Source of the DNA: Archivesica marissinica
Lineage: Eukaryota; Mollusca; Bivalvia; Venerida; Vesicomyidae
Direction: 5' to 3'
Length of the DNA: 64,000 bases
NCBI GenBank assembly: GCA_014843695.1
Contig: CM026390.1
Coordinates: 10,859,890-10,923,889 of the forward strand
The notes under the pieces are model-generated. The model was not told the origin of the DNA. It did no database searches and was given only the letters and a program-made list of their open reading frames with translations. Positions 48,006 to 56,635 of this stretch are shown here, piece after piece; positions within the stretch are counted from its first letter, which is position 1; every line of letters begins with the position of its first letter. The translations under genes and the position numbers were made by a program.

Positions 48006-48179
48006 AGCTGATACAATTTCCTTTGTCTTTGTAAAAAGCTGACCTGCCGGGAAGTCACGTGCTCAAGCTTGGTTTAAAGATAGACAATTCCGCGGAGTTT
48101 ATTAAACAAATAACGCGGAGCAGTAACAGGTATCCCCGCGTAAAGACCCACATTGTTTGTATCTACGTTAAATAATATT

Positions 48180-48470
48180 GAATCTATTATCTGTCATTGT
48201 ATTACCATCCTCAACCAAAGTCCAAAGTATCTTTATATCCTTATCAAACTCACTCACATTGGCCGTTAGTTCTTCCAGCGTCCCTAATCTAAACTCACTC
48301 ACTTGGCCGTTAGTTCTTCCAGCGTCCCTAATCTAAACTCACTCACTTGGCCGTTAGTTCTTCCAGCGTCCCTAATCTCGTGTCCATATTATCAAGCGTT
48401 AGTTCAATATTTCTCAGACAAGCCATGATACCGTTAGACGGCTGCTGGTTGCCTTGTGTCGCCATGTTGG
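48180..48470 (-). pseudogene. ORF1/gag-like N-terminal fragment with triplicated segment
   Basis: From ATG at about 48,464 the minus strand encodes MATQGNQQPSNGIMACLRNI and then LTLDNMDTRLGTLEELTA, a helix-forming start typical of retroelement ORF1/gag proteins. A ~43-bp segment (TTAGGGACGCTGGAAGAACT) occurs three times. The extra copies break the frame, after which NVSEFDKDIKILWTLVEDGN restores the original sense. Which element it belonged to is unclear; it could be the DIRS-like one at 46.4-48.0 kb. Confidence 0.5.
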
Positions 48471-48764
48471 ATTGACTAATTGTATCAGACGTATTGTTCA
48501 CTATAACGGAAGCCGGTGAAATCGGCGAAAATACACTGTCATCTAATATATTGAATCTAGGTATAAGTTATATACAATACAACGGTAACTATATAGCATT
48601 ACTGTGGGACAATGCTATAGTGAGCAATGATTTGAATAATAATGCACCTCGTCACAAAAGCACCACAACTCACTGTACCATTTGTATAATCTCTGTACTA
48701 TGAGAGCACGTATTTACGTATGGTGATCACGCAAGTGTGAGGCAATAAGAAACGTGTGTGTTTG

Positions 48765-48912
48765 TTTTACCTGTATTTATCGTCGCTACCGGTTGCCCAT
48801 TTGAGCGACGCCTCCTGAAGAGATTAGTCATTTTAGATTTTTGGAAGTTAGTGCAATGATACAGACATAGACCCATTCCAAAGTCTCCTCTGGTTATTTT
48901 ACGTGCACCGTA
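48765..48912 (-). mobile_element. SINE family A 3'-half
   Basis: Tail TTTATCGTCGCTACCGGTTG, GCCCATTTGAGCGACGCCTC and body GTGCAATGATACAGAC as in the complete copies; the tRNA-like head is missing. Confidence 0.75.
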
Positions 48913-49678
48913 TATACATTGTGCAAAAGATAGTAAAAACAAACATCTATTTGCACGAATAAATATTGTCACATATAAATAGAAATGTAGTTTATAAATA
49001 CATTTATTTACTTATATATATGACACATTGTTAACCATGTAAGATTATGATTTTATGTAATATGTATAATCGTCTGCTATTATTTTCGCGCCTAAATTAT
49101 CAGTTCTCTGTTTGCGCGGGAACAAGCTTCACTACCGAGTGCAGGTGGTCAGTTATGTAAGATAATAGCCGCTTTATTGATGACAGAGAAACAAGTAATA
49201 CTATTGTATAACATCACAGATGTTTGGCGCCGTTATGTCTGTAATATATGTTAATTTTGCTATTTAAGAAATGAGAAATGGTGAAGAAATTAGTGCATTA
49301 TTATCCTGCCAAGGAGGCATTTAAGGATATATGTAACTCACTTTTAAGATATAAACTGTTTCTATGATAGTTAGAAAAATTAATATTTAAAGAAGTATTA
49401 ACTCTTAAATATTAAAGTCGTATTAAATATGTGAACGGAAGATAATTAGGCCGTTTAAGAAACGATTGTTTTGGCTAATATATCTATTGGAATAGTTTGA
49501 TGAAGGAAGGAAATTAATTTAGTCATATGGGACTATTATGAACATATGGAAATAGCGAGGCGAACAATAAGATACGAGATATTACGAATATATGATACAT
49601 GTAATAATATAAATTAAAGGCGATTGTTATAAATTATATTATACAAAGGAAAATGATTCGACTGTGTTGAGCTATAAA
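48913..49678. other. AT-rich intron sequence
   Basis: About 770 bp with no open frame of note and no recognised repeat. Confidence 0.5.
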
Positions 49679-49827
49679 TTATTGAAGGACCATAGAGAAA
49701 CCCCCTAGACAACGCCAGCGAGTCTACGATAGGATATGCCCTGGTTAGAGCATTATTGAAGGACCGTAGAGAAACCCCCTAGACAACTCCAGCGAGTCTA
49801 CGATAGGATAGACCCTGGTTAGAGCAT
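49679..49827. repeat. 74-bp tandem duplication
   Basis: Two copies of a 74-bp segment containing GAGAAACCCCCTAGACAAC and TACGATAGGATA, differing at a few positions. Confidence 0.9.
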
Positions 49828-49865
49828 TTGTACCGGACAATATATATAAGTAGAAAGTAAGGTTT

Positions 49866-49992
49866 GCCACAACATGATCGACACGAGACATCGGTTTGAA
49901 GTCCCATATGAAAGACTGTTAATTTTATTAGGGTCAGACGGGGGACCGAACATGCGTGTTATCCACTGGACTACATATCCGTCTGTCTATCA
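49866..49992 (-). mobile_element. SINE family A partial copy (head side)
   Basis: Contains GACACGAGACATCGGTTT, GACTGTTAATTTTATTAGGG and a shortened tRNA-like head ending CATATCCGTCTGTC. The tail is absent. Confidence 0.7.
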
Positions 49993-50017
49993 GGAAAGGA
50001 ACTACGTGTGTGTGTTT

Positions 50018-50270
50018 TACGTGTATTTATCGTCGCTACCGGCTGCCCATATGAGCGACGCCTCCTTAAGAGATTACTCATATTAGATTGTTGAGGATAG
50101 TGCATGATACAGACAGTGACCCATTCTAGAGTCTCCTCTGGTTCTTTTACGTGCACGGTGTAAATCACCGACACGAGACCTCGGTTTAACGTCCCATCTG
50201 AGAGACTGTTAATTTTATTAGGGTCAGACGGGGGATCGAACATGTGATCCCTGGATTACCAGTCCAGCGT
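50018..50270 (-). mobile_element. SINE family A copy cut by TG repeat
   Basis: Complete from tail (TTTATCGTCGCTACCGGCTG) to the B-box region of the head (GGATCGAACATGTGATCCCT and ACCAGTCCAGCG). The A-box end is replaced by the TG/CG microsatellite at 50,271. Confidence 0.85.
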
Positions 50271-50380
50271 GTGTGTGTATGTGCGTGCGCGTGCGCATGC
50301 GCGTGCGCGTGTGTGTGTGCGTATGTGTGTGGGTGTGTGCGTGCGTGTGTGTGCGTGCGTGTGCGTGTGTGTGTGTGTCG
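50271..50380. repeat. TG/CG dinucleotide microsatellite
   Basis: About 110 bp of alternating TG, CG and TA-containing dinucleotides, Z-DNA-prone, starting inside the SINE head and ending about 310 bp before exon C. Confidence 0.93.
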
Positions 50381-50688
50381 TGATTCTTATGTGATCGCTA
50401 TTCATAACGTGATGAACCGCACTCGTATTATAATGACCTAAGTGCACGCACACATACACTATAGGAACGTGTACAGCGTAAAGGCTATTATGTACGATAT
50501 GGAAATGTTGACGAATCAAACAGAACATTTGTTTTGTAATTAGTAAAGATGCACTTGTAATTTCAGACATTTAGTATATCAATGAAACACAGAAAATGGT
50601 TGAATAACTGCATATACAATTATAAACAAATCCAATTTAGGCAGTGCGTTATTTAATATTATTAGTACATTTATGTTCTTTGCTACAG

Positions 50689-50808
50689 ATATGCAACCTG
50701 ATAAAGAAGGGTGCCCAGACGTACTACATCAAGGAGCAAGAGGCACCCTACATAGTAATGAAGGACCAATGGGTGGGGTACGATGATGTAGACAGTCTAC
50801 GGATTAAG
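50689..50808 (+). CDS. GH18 chitinase, exon C
   Basis: Third visible exon, 40 codons, phase 0 at both ends. It follows a TGCTACAG acceptor and stops before GTATTG. It starts ICNLIKKG, which joins exactly to the YYE at the end of exon B as in AMCase-like chitinases (YYE-ICxxL). It contains the conserved APYIVMKDQWVGYDDVDSL segment: the substrate-contacting W and the GYDD motif. The 30,007-bp intron between exons B and C contains no other chitinase-like exon that I could find, so the two exons should be spliced together directly. The reading frame is intact. Confidence 0.94.
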
Positions 50809-51060
50809 GTATTGGACAAAAAGTATATGTAGGAGAACAGAGCAGAAACAAAGTAGTTAGCAATGGTCAATCAGTCAAGCTATCTGCTGGGTGATCTTGC
50901 CAGGCCTGGAGGTTATGAAATCGTTTTGTCAAATTTCAAGTTCATGTAACAAGTGATATGATTGGCTGAATTTGAATTTTGCATTTCAGTTCTAATTTGT
51001 AAAATGAGCAACATTTTATGAGCTCCATGGCTACCTGATAAGTAGCTCAATCGTAATCAG

Positions 51061-51290
51061 ATCCGCCGAGGTCGAGTGGTTAATGTCGCTGAATTATATA
51101 CCACTGTAACATATCACTGATGGTCAAGGGTTCGAGCTCCGCCCAGGCCCGTGTCTCTTTATATGAAAAAGGTGGCCGTTTCTTGCGGAGGTTGGTGCAC
51201 CAAGTACTACAGTTGGAACCTGCACATAAAGGGAATATTTTGTTAGTAACCTGCCCGTCGCTCAAATGGGCAATCGGTAGCAGCCGTAAT
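51061..51290 (+). mobile_element. SINE family B copy
   Basis: tRNA-like head with GGTCGAGTGGTTAATGTCG (A box) and GGGTTCGAGCTCC (B box). The body shares TATATGAAAAAGGTGGC and GTTGGTGCACCAAGTACT with 30,445-30,685, and the tail is CCGTCGCTCAAATGGGCAAT. Confidence 0.88.
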
Positions 51291-51589
51291 CAGTTGATGT
51301 TGAGTATCTTGACCTGTCGGATGTAATTTCACAAAATCCAGTTCATTTACAGATATATTTTCAAAATTTGAATGTTGTTCAATCATGTTTTATTTTGCTC
51401 TATAATGACACAGAATCTACAATATCGCAAAGAAAGCAACTATGAGTCGACATCTGAATATAAAACGGTTATTGCAATAGTATACATGCAGCTCCTTAGC
51501 ATAGCTCAATGCATAGCACATTCTAAGCCAAAACAAAATTAAACAGAAACTTAATTCACATGAACAGACACAAACCATAATACAAACCT

Positions 51590-51660
51590 CTTCTCGCTCC
51601 CTCGTGGCGATGGATTCCATCAGGAATGAGGTCTCGAGAGTGATTACACCAGGTTCAACA
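51590..51660 (+). mobile_element. SINE family C end-domain fragment
   Basis: TCTCGCTCCCTCGTGGCGAT through GAGAGTGATTA, matching the end domain of 18,490-18,705 and 55,285-55,480. The head is not present. Confidence 0.5.
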
Positions 51661-51869
51661 CCATTGTTTTAAGAACACGTTCATGCACCCTAGGCTTGCA
51701 TCTATACGTGATCATTGATATGGCCATATCCAACCATGTTTAAGAATGGTACTCCCCCATTAATAGAGCATCTAGGTAGGTCTGAAATAGTTAGGAACTA
51801 ACTTTAATCCATAATCAGTGTTTTCGCGTTCTACAAACTATGTAAAACTACAAACAAAACAAAGTATGA

Positions 51870-52800
51870 GTTCATATAACTGTCAGCCACGCTCCTGAAT
51901 TGACGTTTATTTATTATATTATTTGAATATATACTAAACGCGTGCTACTATCGTTTAGAGTTAATTTAAGTCAGATTATTCTAAAACTATATATTCACAG
52001 GCACAAATGTGAGATATAACGGTAACTATTTACTATCAGTCTTGTTATTCGGGATACACGATTATTAGTTGAAATACTCAGATTGTGTGGCAGATATTTG
52101 GGATCAATGATTTAATTGAACATTGCATTATGTATAAATATGCATTTTGTCCTATGTAATGTCGCTGTAAATGGGAGAAATATGCTTTTTAACCGATGTA
52201 GTGTTGCCGTAAACGGAAGAAATATGCATTTTATCCTATGTGGTGTCGCTTTAAATGGGAGAAATATGCTTTTTAACCAATGTAGTGTCGCTTTAAACGG
52301 TAGAAATATGCTTTTTAGCCGATGTAGTGTCGCTTTAAACGGGAAAATATGCTTTGTAGCCGATGTAGTGTTTCTTTAAACGGGAACATATGCTCTGTAA
52401 CCGACGTATTGTCGCTTTAAGCGAGATAAATAGTCTTTGTATCCAATGTAGTGTCGCTTTAAACGGGAAATAATGCTTTGTAACCATTGTATTGTCGCTT
52501 TAAATGGATATATATGCCTTTTAGCCGATGTAGTGTCGTTTTAACGGGAAAATATGCTTTGTAACCGATGTAGTGTTGCATTTAAACGAGATAAATATGC
52601 TTTGTAGCTATTGTAGTGTTGTTTTAAGCGGAAAAATATGCTTTGTAACCATTGTATTGTCGCAATAAACAGGAGAACTATGCTTTGTAACCGATGTAGT
52701 TCCGCTGTAAACGGGAACATTTGTAACCGATGTAGTGTCACTTACAACTGGAGGAATATGCTTTTTAATCGATGTAGTGTCGCTTTAGACGGGAGAACAG
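51870..52800. mobile_element. MITE-3, copy 2, with expanded right end
   Basis: 51,870-52,090 is homologous to 33,045-33,290, sharing CACGCTCCTGAATTGACGTT and GTGAGATATAACGGTAA. To its right, where copy 1 has a single TGTCGCTTTAA end, lies an array of about 16 units of ~41 bp (52,135-52,795), each containing GATGTAGTGTCGCTTTAAA. The left TIR was not found. No coding potential. Confidence 0.75.
52135..52795. repeat. 41-42-bp minisatellite built from a TIR
   Basis: About 16 units with core GTAGTGTCGCTTTAAACGGG then AAATATGCTTTGTAACC. Units vary by a few bases, and the array lies in the intron between exons C and D. Confidence 0.93.
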
Positions 52801-53278
52801 AACTGGCGAAAGCTGTTGTTTAACACGAGAAGTGAGAGATAGCATACATCCACTAATTATACAGGTATATAATGGTGAATAATCCTCATAACCTGCCGAA
52901 TACATTGGACGAAATGTGCAAACAACATAGATCCTCATCAGCCGCGGCGTAACGCCGCTTCTGATCAGAAGCACTGTTTTGCTATTCACACAAGTCTTTT
53001 AGCTCCACTATACGAATAGCAAACCGTCTGTGCCGTCTGATACGGATATAATTATGCTGTTTGCAAAAGCGACTTTAATTGTGATTTGCAGGTTATGGGT
53101 TAATAGTCCTGGATCACACCCGTAATATAATGGATTCGAGGTCACCCTTCCACCAAATTTCATGACAATCCGCCTGTATGTCTTTGCCAAATTCTGGTAG
53201 CAGATAAACGGAGACAAAACATTACCTTCTTGGTATATAATTATGAATGTCCACCTTACACCCACACTATTGTTACAG

Positions 53279-53439
53279 GTACAATGGATGAAACAAAATG
53301 GCTACTCCGGAGTTATGGTATGGGCTTTAGATCTAGACGATTTCAAAGGCACGAACTGTGGCCAGGGGCGATATCCACTAATGAATACAATCATTAATGA
53401 ACTTAAAGGCAGCATAGCACGACCACCAAAATCTAGAAA
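53279..53439 (+). CDS. GH18 chitinase, exon D (end of barrel)
   Basis: Fourth visible exon, 161 nt, entered in phase 0 after TTGTTACAG and left in phase 2 before GTAAGT. It encodes VQWMKQNGYSGVMVWALDLD (the first 20 residues), then DFKGTNCGQGRYPLM. This is the last barrel strand of GH18 enzymes; its W packs under the -1 sugar. It is followed by the conserved DDF-G-C and PL motifs. The tail INELKGSIARPPKSRK leaves the catalytic domain and becomes basic and proline-containing. The intron before it is 2,470 bp and holds a SINE and a 41-bp minisatellite. Confidence 0.94.
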
Positions 53440-53594
53440 GTAAGTTGTTTGCAAATAAGCAATTTTACCACCTCCTGTATCATTTTGCTTAGGTGGAAGG
53501 GGCGAAATCAGGGTTCCAAAGGCGACTATTTCGCCCAAGTTCCCCTCTAGAATGAGTCCTGACGATTACAGGAAAAATACCCTGATTCTATTTC

Positions 53595-53880
53595 ACATTT
53601 ATTTATCGTCGCTACCGGCTACTATATGAGTGATGCCTCCTGAAGAGAATTGTCATTTTAGATTGTTGTAGGATAGTGCAATGATACAGACAGAGACCCA
53701 TTCCAGAGTCTACTTTGGTTCTTTTCCGTGCACGGTGTAAAGCACCGACACGAGACCTCGGTTTAAAATCCCAATTGAAAGACTGTTAAGTTTATTAGGG
53801 TCAGGCGGCGGATCGAAGCTGCGATCCATGGATTACCAGTCCAGCGTGTTACCAATGGACTACAGATCCGTCTGTGTTAT
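53595..53880 (-). mobile_element. SINE family A, complete copy
   Basis: Tail TTTATCGTCGCTACCGGC at the left, body GTGCAATGATACAGACAGAG, core CACCGACACGAGACCTCGGT. The tRNA-like head reads on the minus strand ACGGATCTGTAGTCCATTGG (A box) and GATCGCAGCTTCGATCC (B-box position). Lies in the intron between exons D and E. Confidence 0.88.
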
Positions 53881-54132
53881 ATACCTAGTATGATTCAACA
53901 TCAATATATATATATATATATATAGTAGCTAGGTGGTTAAATTACACAACGGAATATTGTTACATTTGTGTGCGTGTACGAATTAAAATAGTTAAATACA
54001 TACGACCGATTGATGATCCGACGTGAACCTCTGATTAATACACCGATGTTGGCATATTTGCCGTCATGAAACTAATTCAGGTTTTGAATTGGGTATATGG
54101 ACTGCTTGCTAATAGCGTTTTATATTTCACAG

Positions 54133-54227
54133 AAACAGAGTTAAATCGGAACCAAGGATGATCCAGAACAACAACAACCAACCTAGCTGGCAAACCGGCA
54201 ACCGACAACCGACTACTTCTCCGCCAA
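54133..54227 (+). CDS. GH18 chitinase, exon E (polar linker)
   Basis: Fifth visible exon, 95 nt. Exon D ends in phase 2 and this acceptor (TATTTCACAG) supplies the missing base, giving ...SRK-NRVKSEPRMIQNNNN and then a Q/N/T/P-rich stretch ending TTSPP before the donor GTATGT in phase 1. Low-complexity Ser/Thr/Pro/Gln linkers commonly follow the catalytic domain of secreted chitinases and lead to a chitin-binding domain. None was found in the remaining 9.8 kb, so the gene probably continues past 64,000. A second AG six bases downstream (ending 54,138) would give an in-frame alternative lacking two residues. Low complexity makes this exon less certain than A-D. Confidence 0.75.
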
Positions 54228-54317
54228 GTATGTTATCTTACTTAGAACATAAAATGTAACATGTATACGAAAGGTCTGTGGGGACATTCGCTATTACATA
54301 ATTTTACAAACTGATTA

Positions 54318-54760
54318 ATCGTGATTAAATGAAGTTGATATCGTGAATTCGTGAAACGTGATCTCTAATGAAGTTGATATCGTGAATTCGTGAAATCGAA
54401 ATCGTGATATAATGAAGTTGATATCATGAATTCGTGAATTCGTGAAAAAATGAATTTGATATCGTGAATTCGTGAATTTGTAATCGTCATATAATGAAGT
54501 TGATATCGTGAATTTGAAATCGTGATTAAATGAAGTTGACATCGTGAATTCGTGAAACGTGATCTAATGAAGTTGATATCGTGAATTCGTGAAACGTGAT
54601 CTAATGAAGTTGATATCGTGAATTCGTGAAATCGAAATCGTGATATAATGAATTGGATATCGTGAATTCGTGAATTTGAAATCGTCATATAATGAAGTTG
54701 ATATCGTGAATTCGTGAAATTGAAATCGTAAACATGTTAAGTTGACATTCTGAAAGCGTG
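54318..54760. repeat. Irregular GATATCGTGAATTCGTGAA repeats
   Basis: About ten imperfect units of roughly 28-50 bp built from AATGAAGTTGATATCGTGAA, TTCGTGAA and AAATCGTGAT blocks. Units differ in block number, unlike the uniform arrays elsewhere. Confidence 0.93.
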
Positions 54761-54993
54761 AAACTGATATCTTATTGTAGAAATGGTGAACACATAAGTC
54801 AACCTGTATCATTGATAGATATAATCTCAATAATCTATACACTTTCGAGTGGATACAATATATATGTACTGTACATTATGACCGAATAAATATGTTTAAA
54901 CCAACAGGTAGTATTAATTATAAAATAGTTAAAACAAATTTTGATATTAATAATCATATACCAAATTTGTCTGCAAGATTTTGGAACAAATTA
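54761..54993. other. AT-rich spacer
   Basis: About 230 bp between two arrays, no recognised feature. Confidence 0.5.
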
Positions 54994-55225
54994 CACACAA
55001 ACATGATATTAACTTTCGAACCGTCTTAATCACAATGTTGAGGCCACATTGGATAAGTCAAAGAACACACAAACATGATATTAACTTTCGAACCGTCTTA
55101 ATCACAATGTTGAGGCCACATTGGATAAGTCAAAGAACACATAAACATGATATTAACTTTCGAACCGTCTTAATCACAATGTTGAGGCCACATTGGATAA
55201 GTCAAAGAACACATAAACATCATTC
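54994..55225. repeat. 72-bp tandem repeat (about 3.2 units)
   Basis: Three near-identical 72-bp units containing GATATTAACTTTCGAACCGT and AGGCCACATTGGATAAGTCA plus a partial fourth. 24 codons per unit, so one frame stays open; no gene implied. Confidence 0.95.
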
Positions 55226-55284
55226 AAACTTTCGAACATTCTGACTCCTGGTCAATGTGTTTTACCTCGATTACGAAACAAGTT

Positions 55285-55480
55285 CTTACAATTAATATTA
55301 ATCACTCTCGAGAACTCAGTCCTGATGCAATCCATCGCCACGAGCAAGAGAGAAGTGTCAACGTGGAATTTAAATGCCTGGCCTAAGGGCACACTCGTAA
55401 CGGTTCCAGCGGGGTTCGAACTCCGGGTATTTCGCGGCGCCTGGAGCGAACGTGTTACCACTGCGCGATTTCCACAAGCG
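55285..55480 (-). mobile_element. SINE family C copy
   Basis: On the minus strand the tRNA-like head has GCGCAGTGGTAACACG (A box) and GAGTTCGAACCCC (B box), followed by a body and an end domain with CGTGGCGATGGATTGCATCA and CTCGAGAGTGATTA. Confidence 0.75.
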
Positions 55481-56234
55481 ATAAGTCAACATAAACTTTA
55501 TGCCAACTCTCGAACATTCGAGTTCACCGGCGCTGGTAATATATATATAGGATAAATGAGTTGTGATGTCATACCATATTTTCTGAAACGAGTTTTGGAA
55601 TTGTCTAAAAAGGCTCGTTTAACAGCAACATTCCAAAACATGCTGCATAGAATAAGGTATGACACACTATAAGTGTAGGATCGTTTTTTATCACATTACA
55701 ACAGTACATCAATACATGTAGCAACAACCATAACTTGGAAAGAAACTTTCCTGTTTGCAATGGTAATTTTGAGCCCTATTACATCTCAAGTAAATCGGTA
55801 AGCTGCATCCTTACGCCGTAGCAAATAGTCCCTGATAATTAAACAACTCCACGCATATATTAAAGCACGATATTCCACCAGAGCAAATTCTTTTTTTATA
55901 TAAACACAGTTGAGTGAATGTGTCAAAAGCAAACTGTAATGCCGCGACCAGAATCCTTCCAGGCGGTATTACACGTGTATACATACATACAATACCATAA
56001 TTAGATGATGGTTGTATTAAATTGAATACAAGCAGAGCTATGTGTCTTGGAACCGCCACTATTAATTTAATATCCTGACTACCATTTCTAATAAATAACA
56101 TATATATATAATTTATTTTTATTCGCCACCGCTATTAAACGTGGGCGAGTTATTTCAATACAGTTGAGTATTATTTATACAGTTTTACAGCATAGCTTAC
56201 ACCATTTTCGTACATTCATATAGCATCATATATC
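55481..56234. other. Sequence without recognised gene
   Basis: About 750 bp. A 96-codon minus-strand ATG frame (55,811-56,101, beginning MLFIRNGSQD) resembles nothing I know and may be chance. TATGACA-containing inverted segments lie at about 55,566 and 55,656. Confidence 0.45.
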
Positions 56235-56413
56235 ACATATGAACACGAAATAAGAAGGATTCCATCAAAGATATATCACATCTTTATTACAAAACACAAA
56301 CTGAACAACTAATGGTATTCCAAAATGTTCCAAAACTATGTATTTATATAGTTATTGGTTTTTCATGTAAAACACACTTATCCGAAGTGTGCGTTTTCTA
56401 TGTCCTCTGGTAT
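56235..56413. mobile_element. MITE-1, copy 3 (reverse, truncated)
   Basis: Reverse-orientation copy. GAAGGATTCCATCAAAGATA and TTTATTACAAAACACAAACT match the inner part of copies 1 and 2, and the right end GTGCGTTTTCTATGTCCTCT is an intact terminus. The left terminus is not recognisable. Confidence 0.8.
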
Positions 56414-56635
56414 ATTAATTTTTGTTTGCGCTATCTAAATGCTATGTGTTAGTACACATGTATATACACTGATTGTCACCAAAACGATAAACAAGAAACT
56501 AAGATACAGTTATTATGTTTAATATTGAATGATTGGCATTAATTATGGCCATGGCTGGCAATGATTGAACCACCCTAAAGGAGTGTACAAGACTTGGTAT
56601 TGATTCTTTTTCAATTTGAATATTTTTATTATTTC
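56414..56635. other. Spacer before the 45-bp array
   Basis: About 220 bp, no recognised feature. Confidence 0.5.

Larger units (their letters stand above)
20682..50688 (+). other. Giant chitinase intron (30,007 bp)
   Basis: Intron defined by the donor GTACGT after exon B and the acceptor TGCTACAG before exon C. It contains the 9.5-kb 33-bp satellite, four further minisatellites (33-, 21/42-, 32- and 36-bp units), SINEs, MITE-like elements, LINE fragments on both strands and a DIRS-like RNase H/recombinase pair. The flanking exons abut in frame at a conserved chitinase position, which supports a single intron. Whether it is spliced this way was not tested. Confidence 0.8.

Noticed and set aside
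55811..56101. 96-codon minus-strand ATG frame as a gene
   Set aside because: No recognisable domain and flanked by MITE and SINE debris; chance length is plausible in AT-rich DNA.
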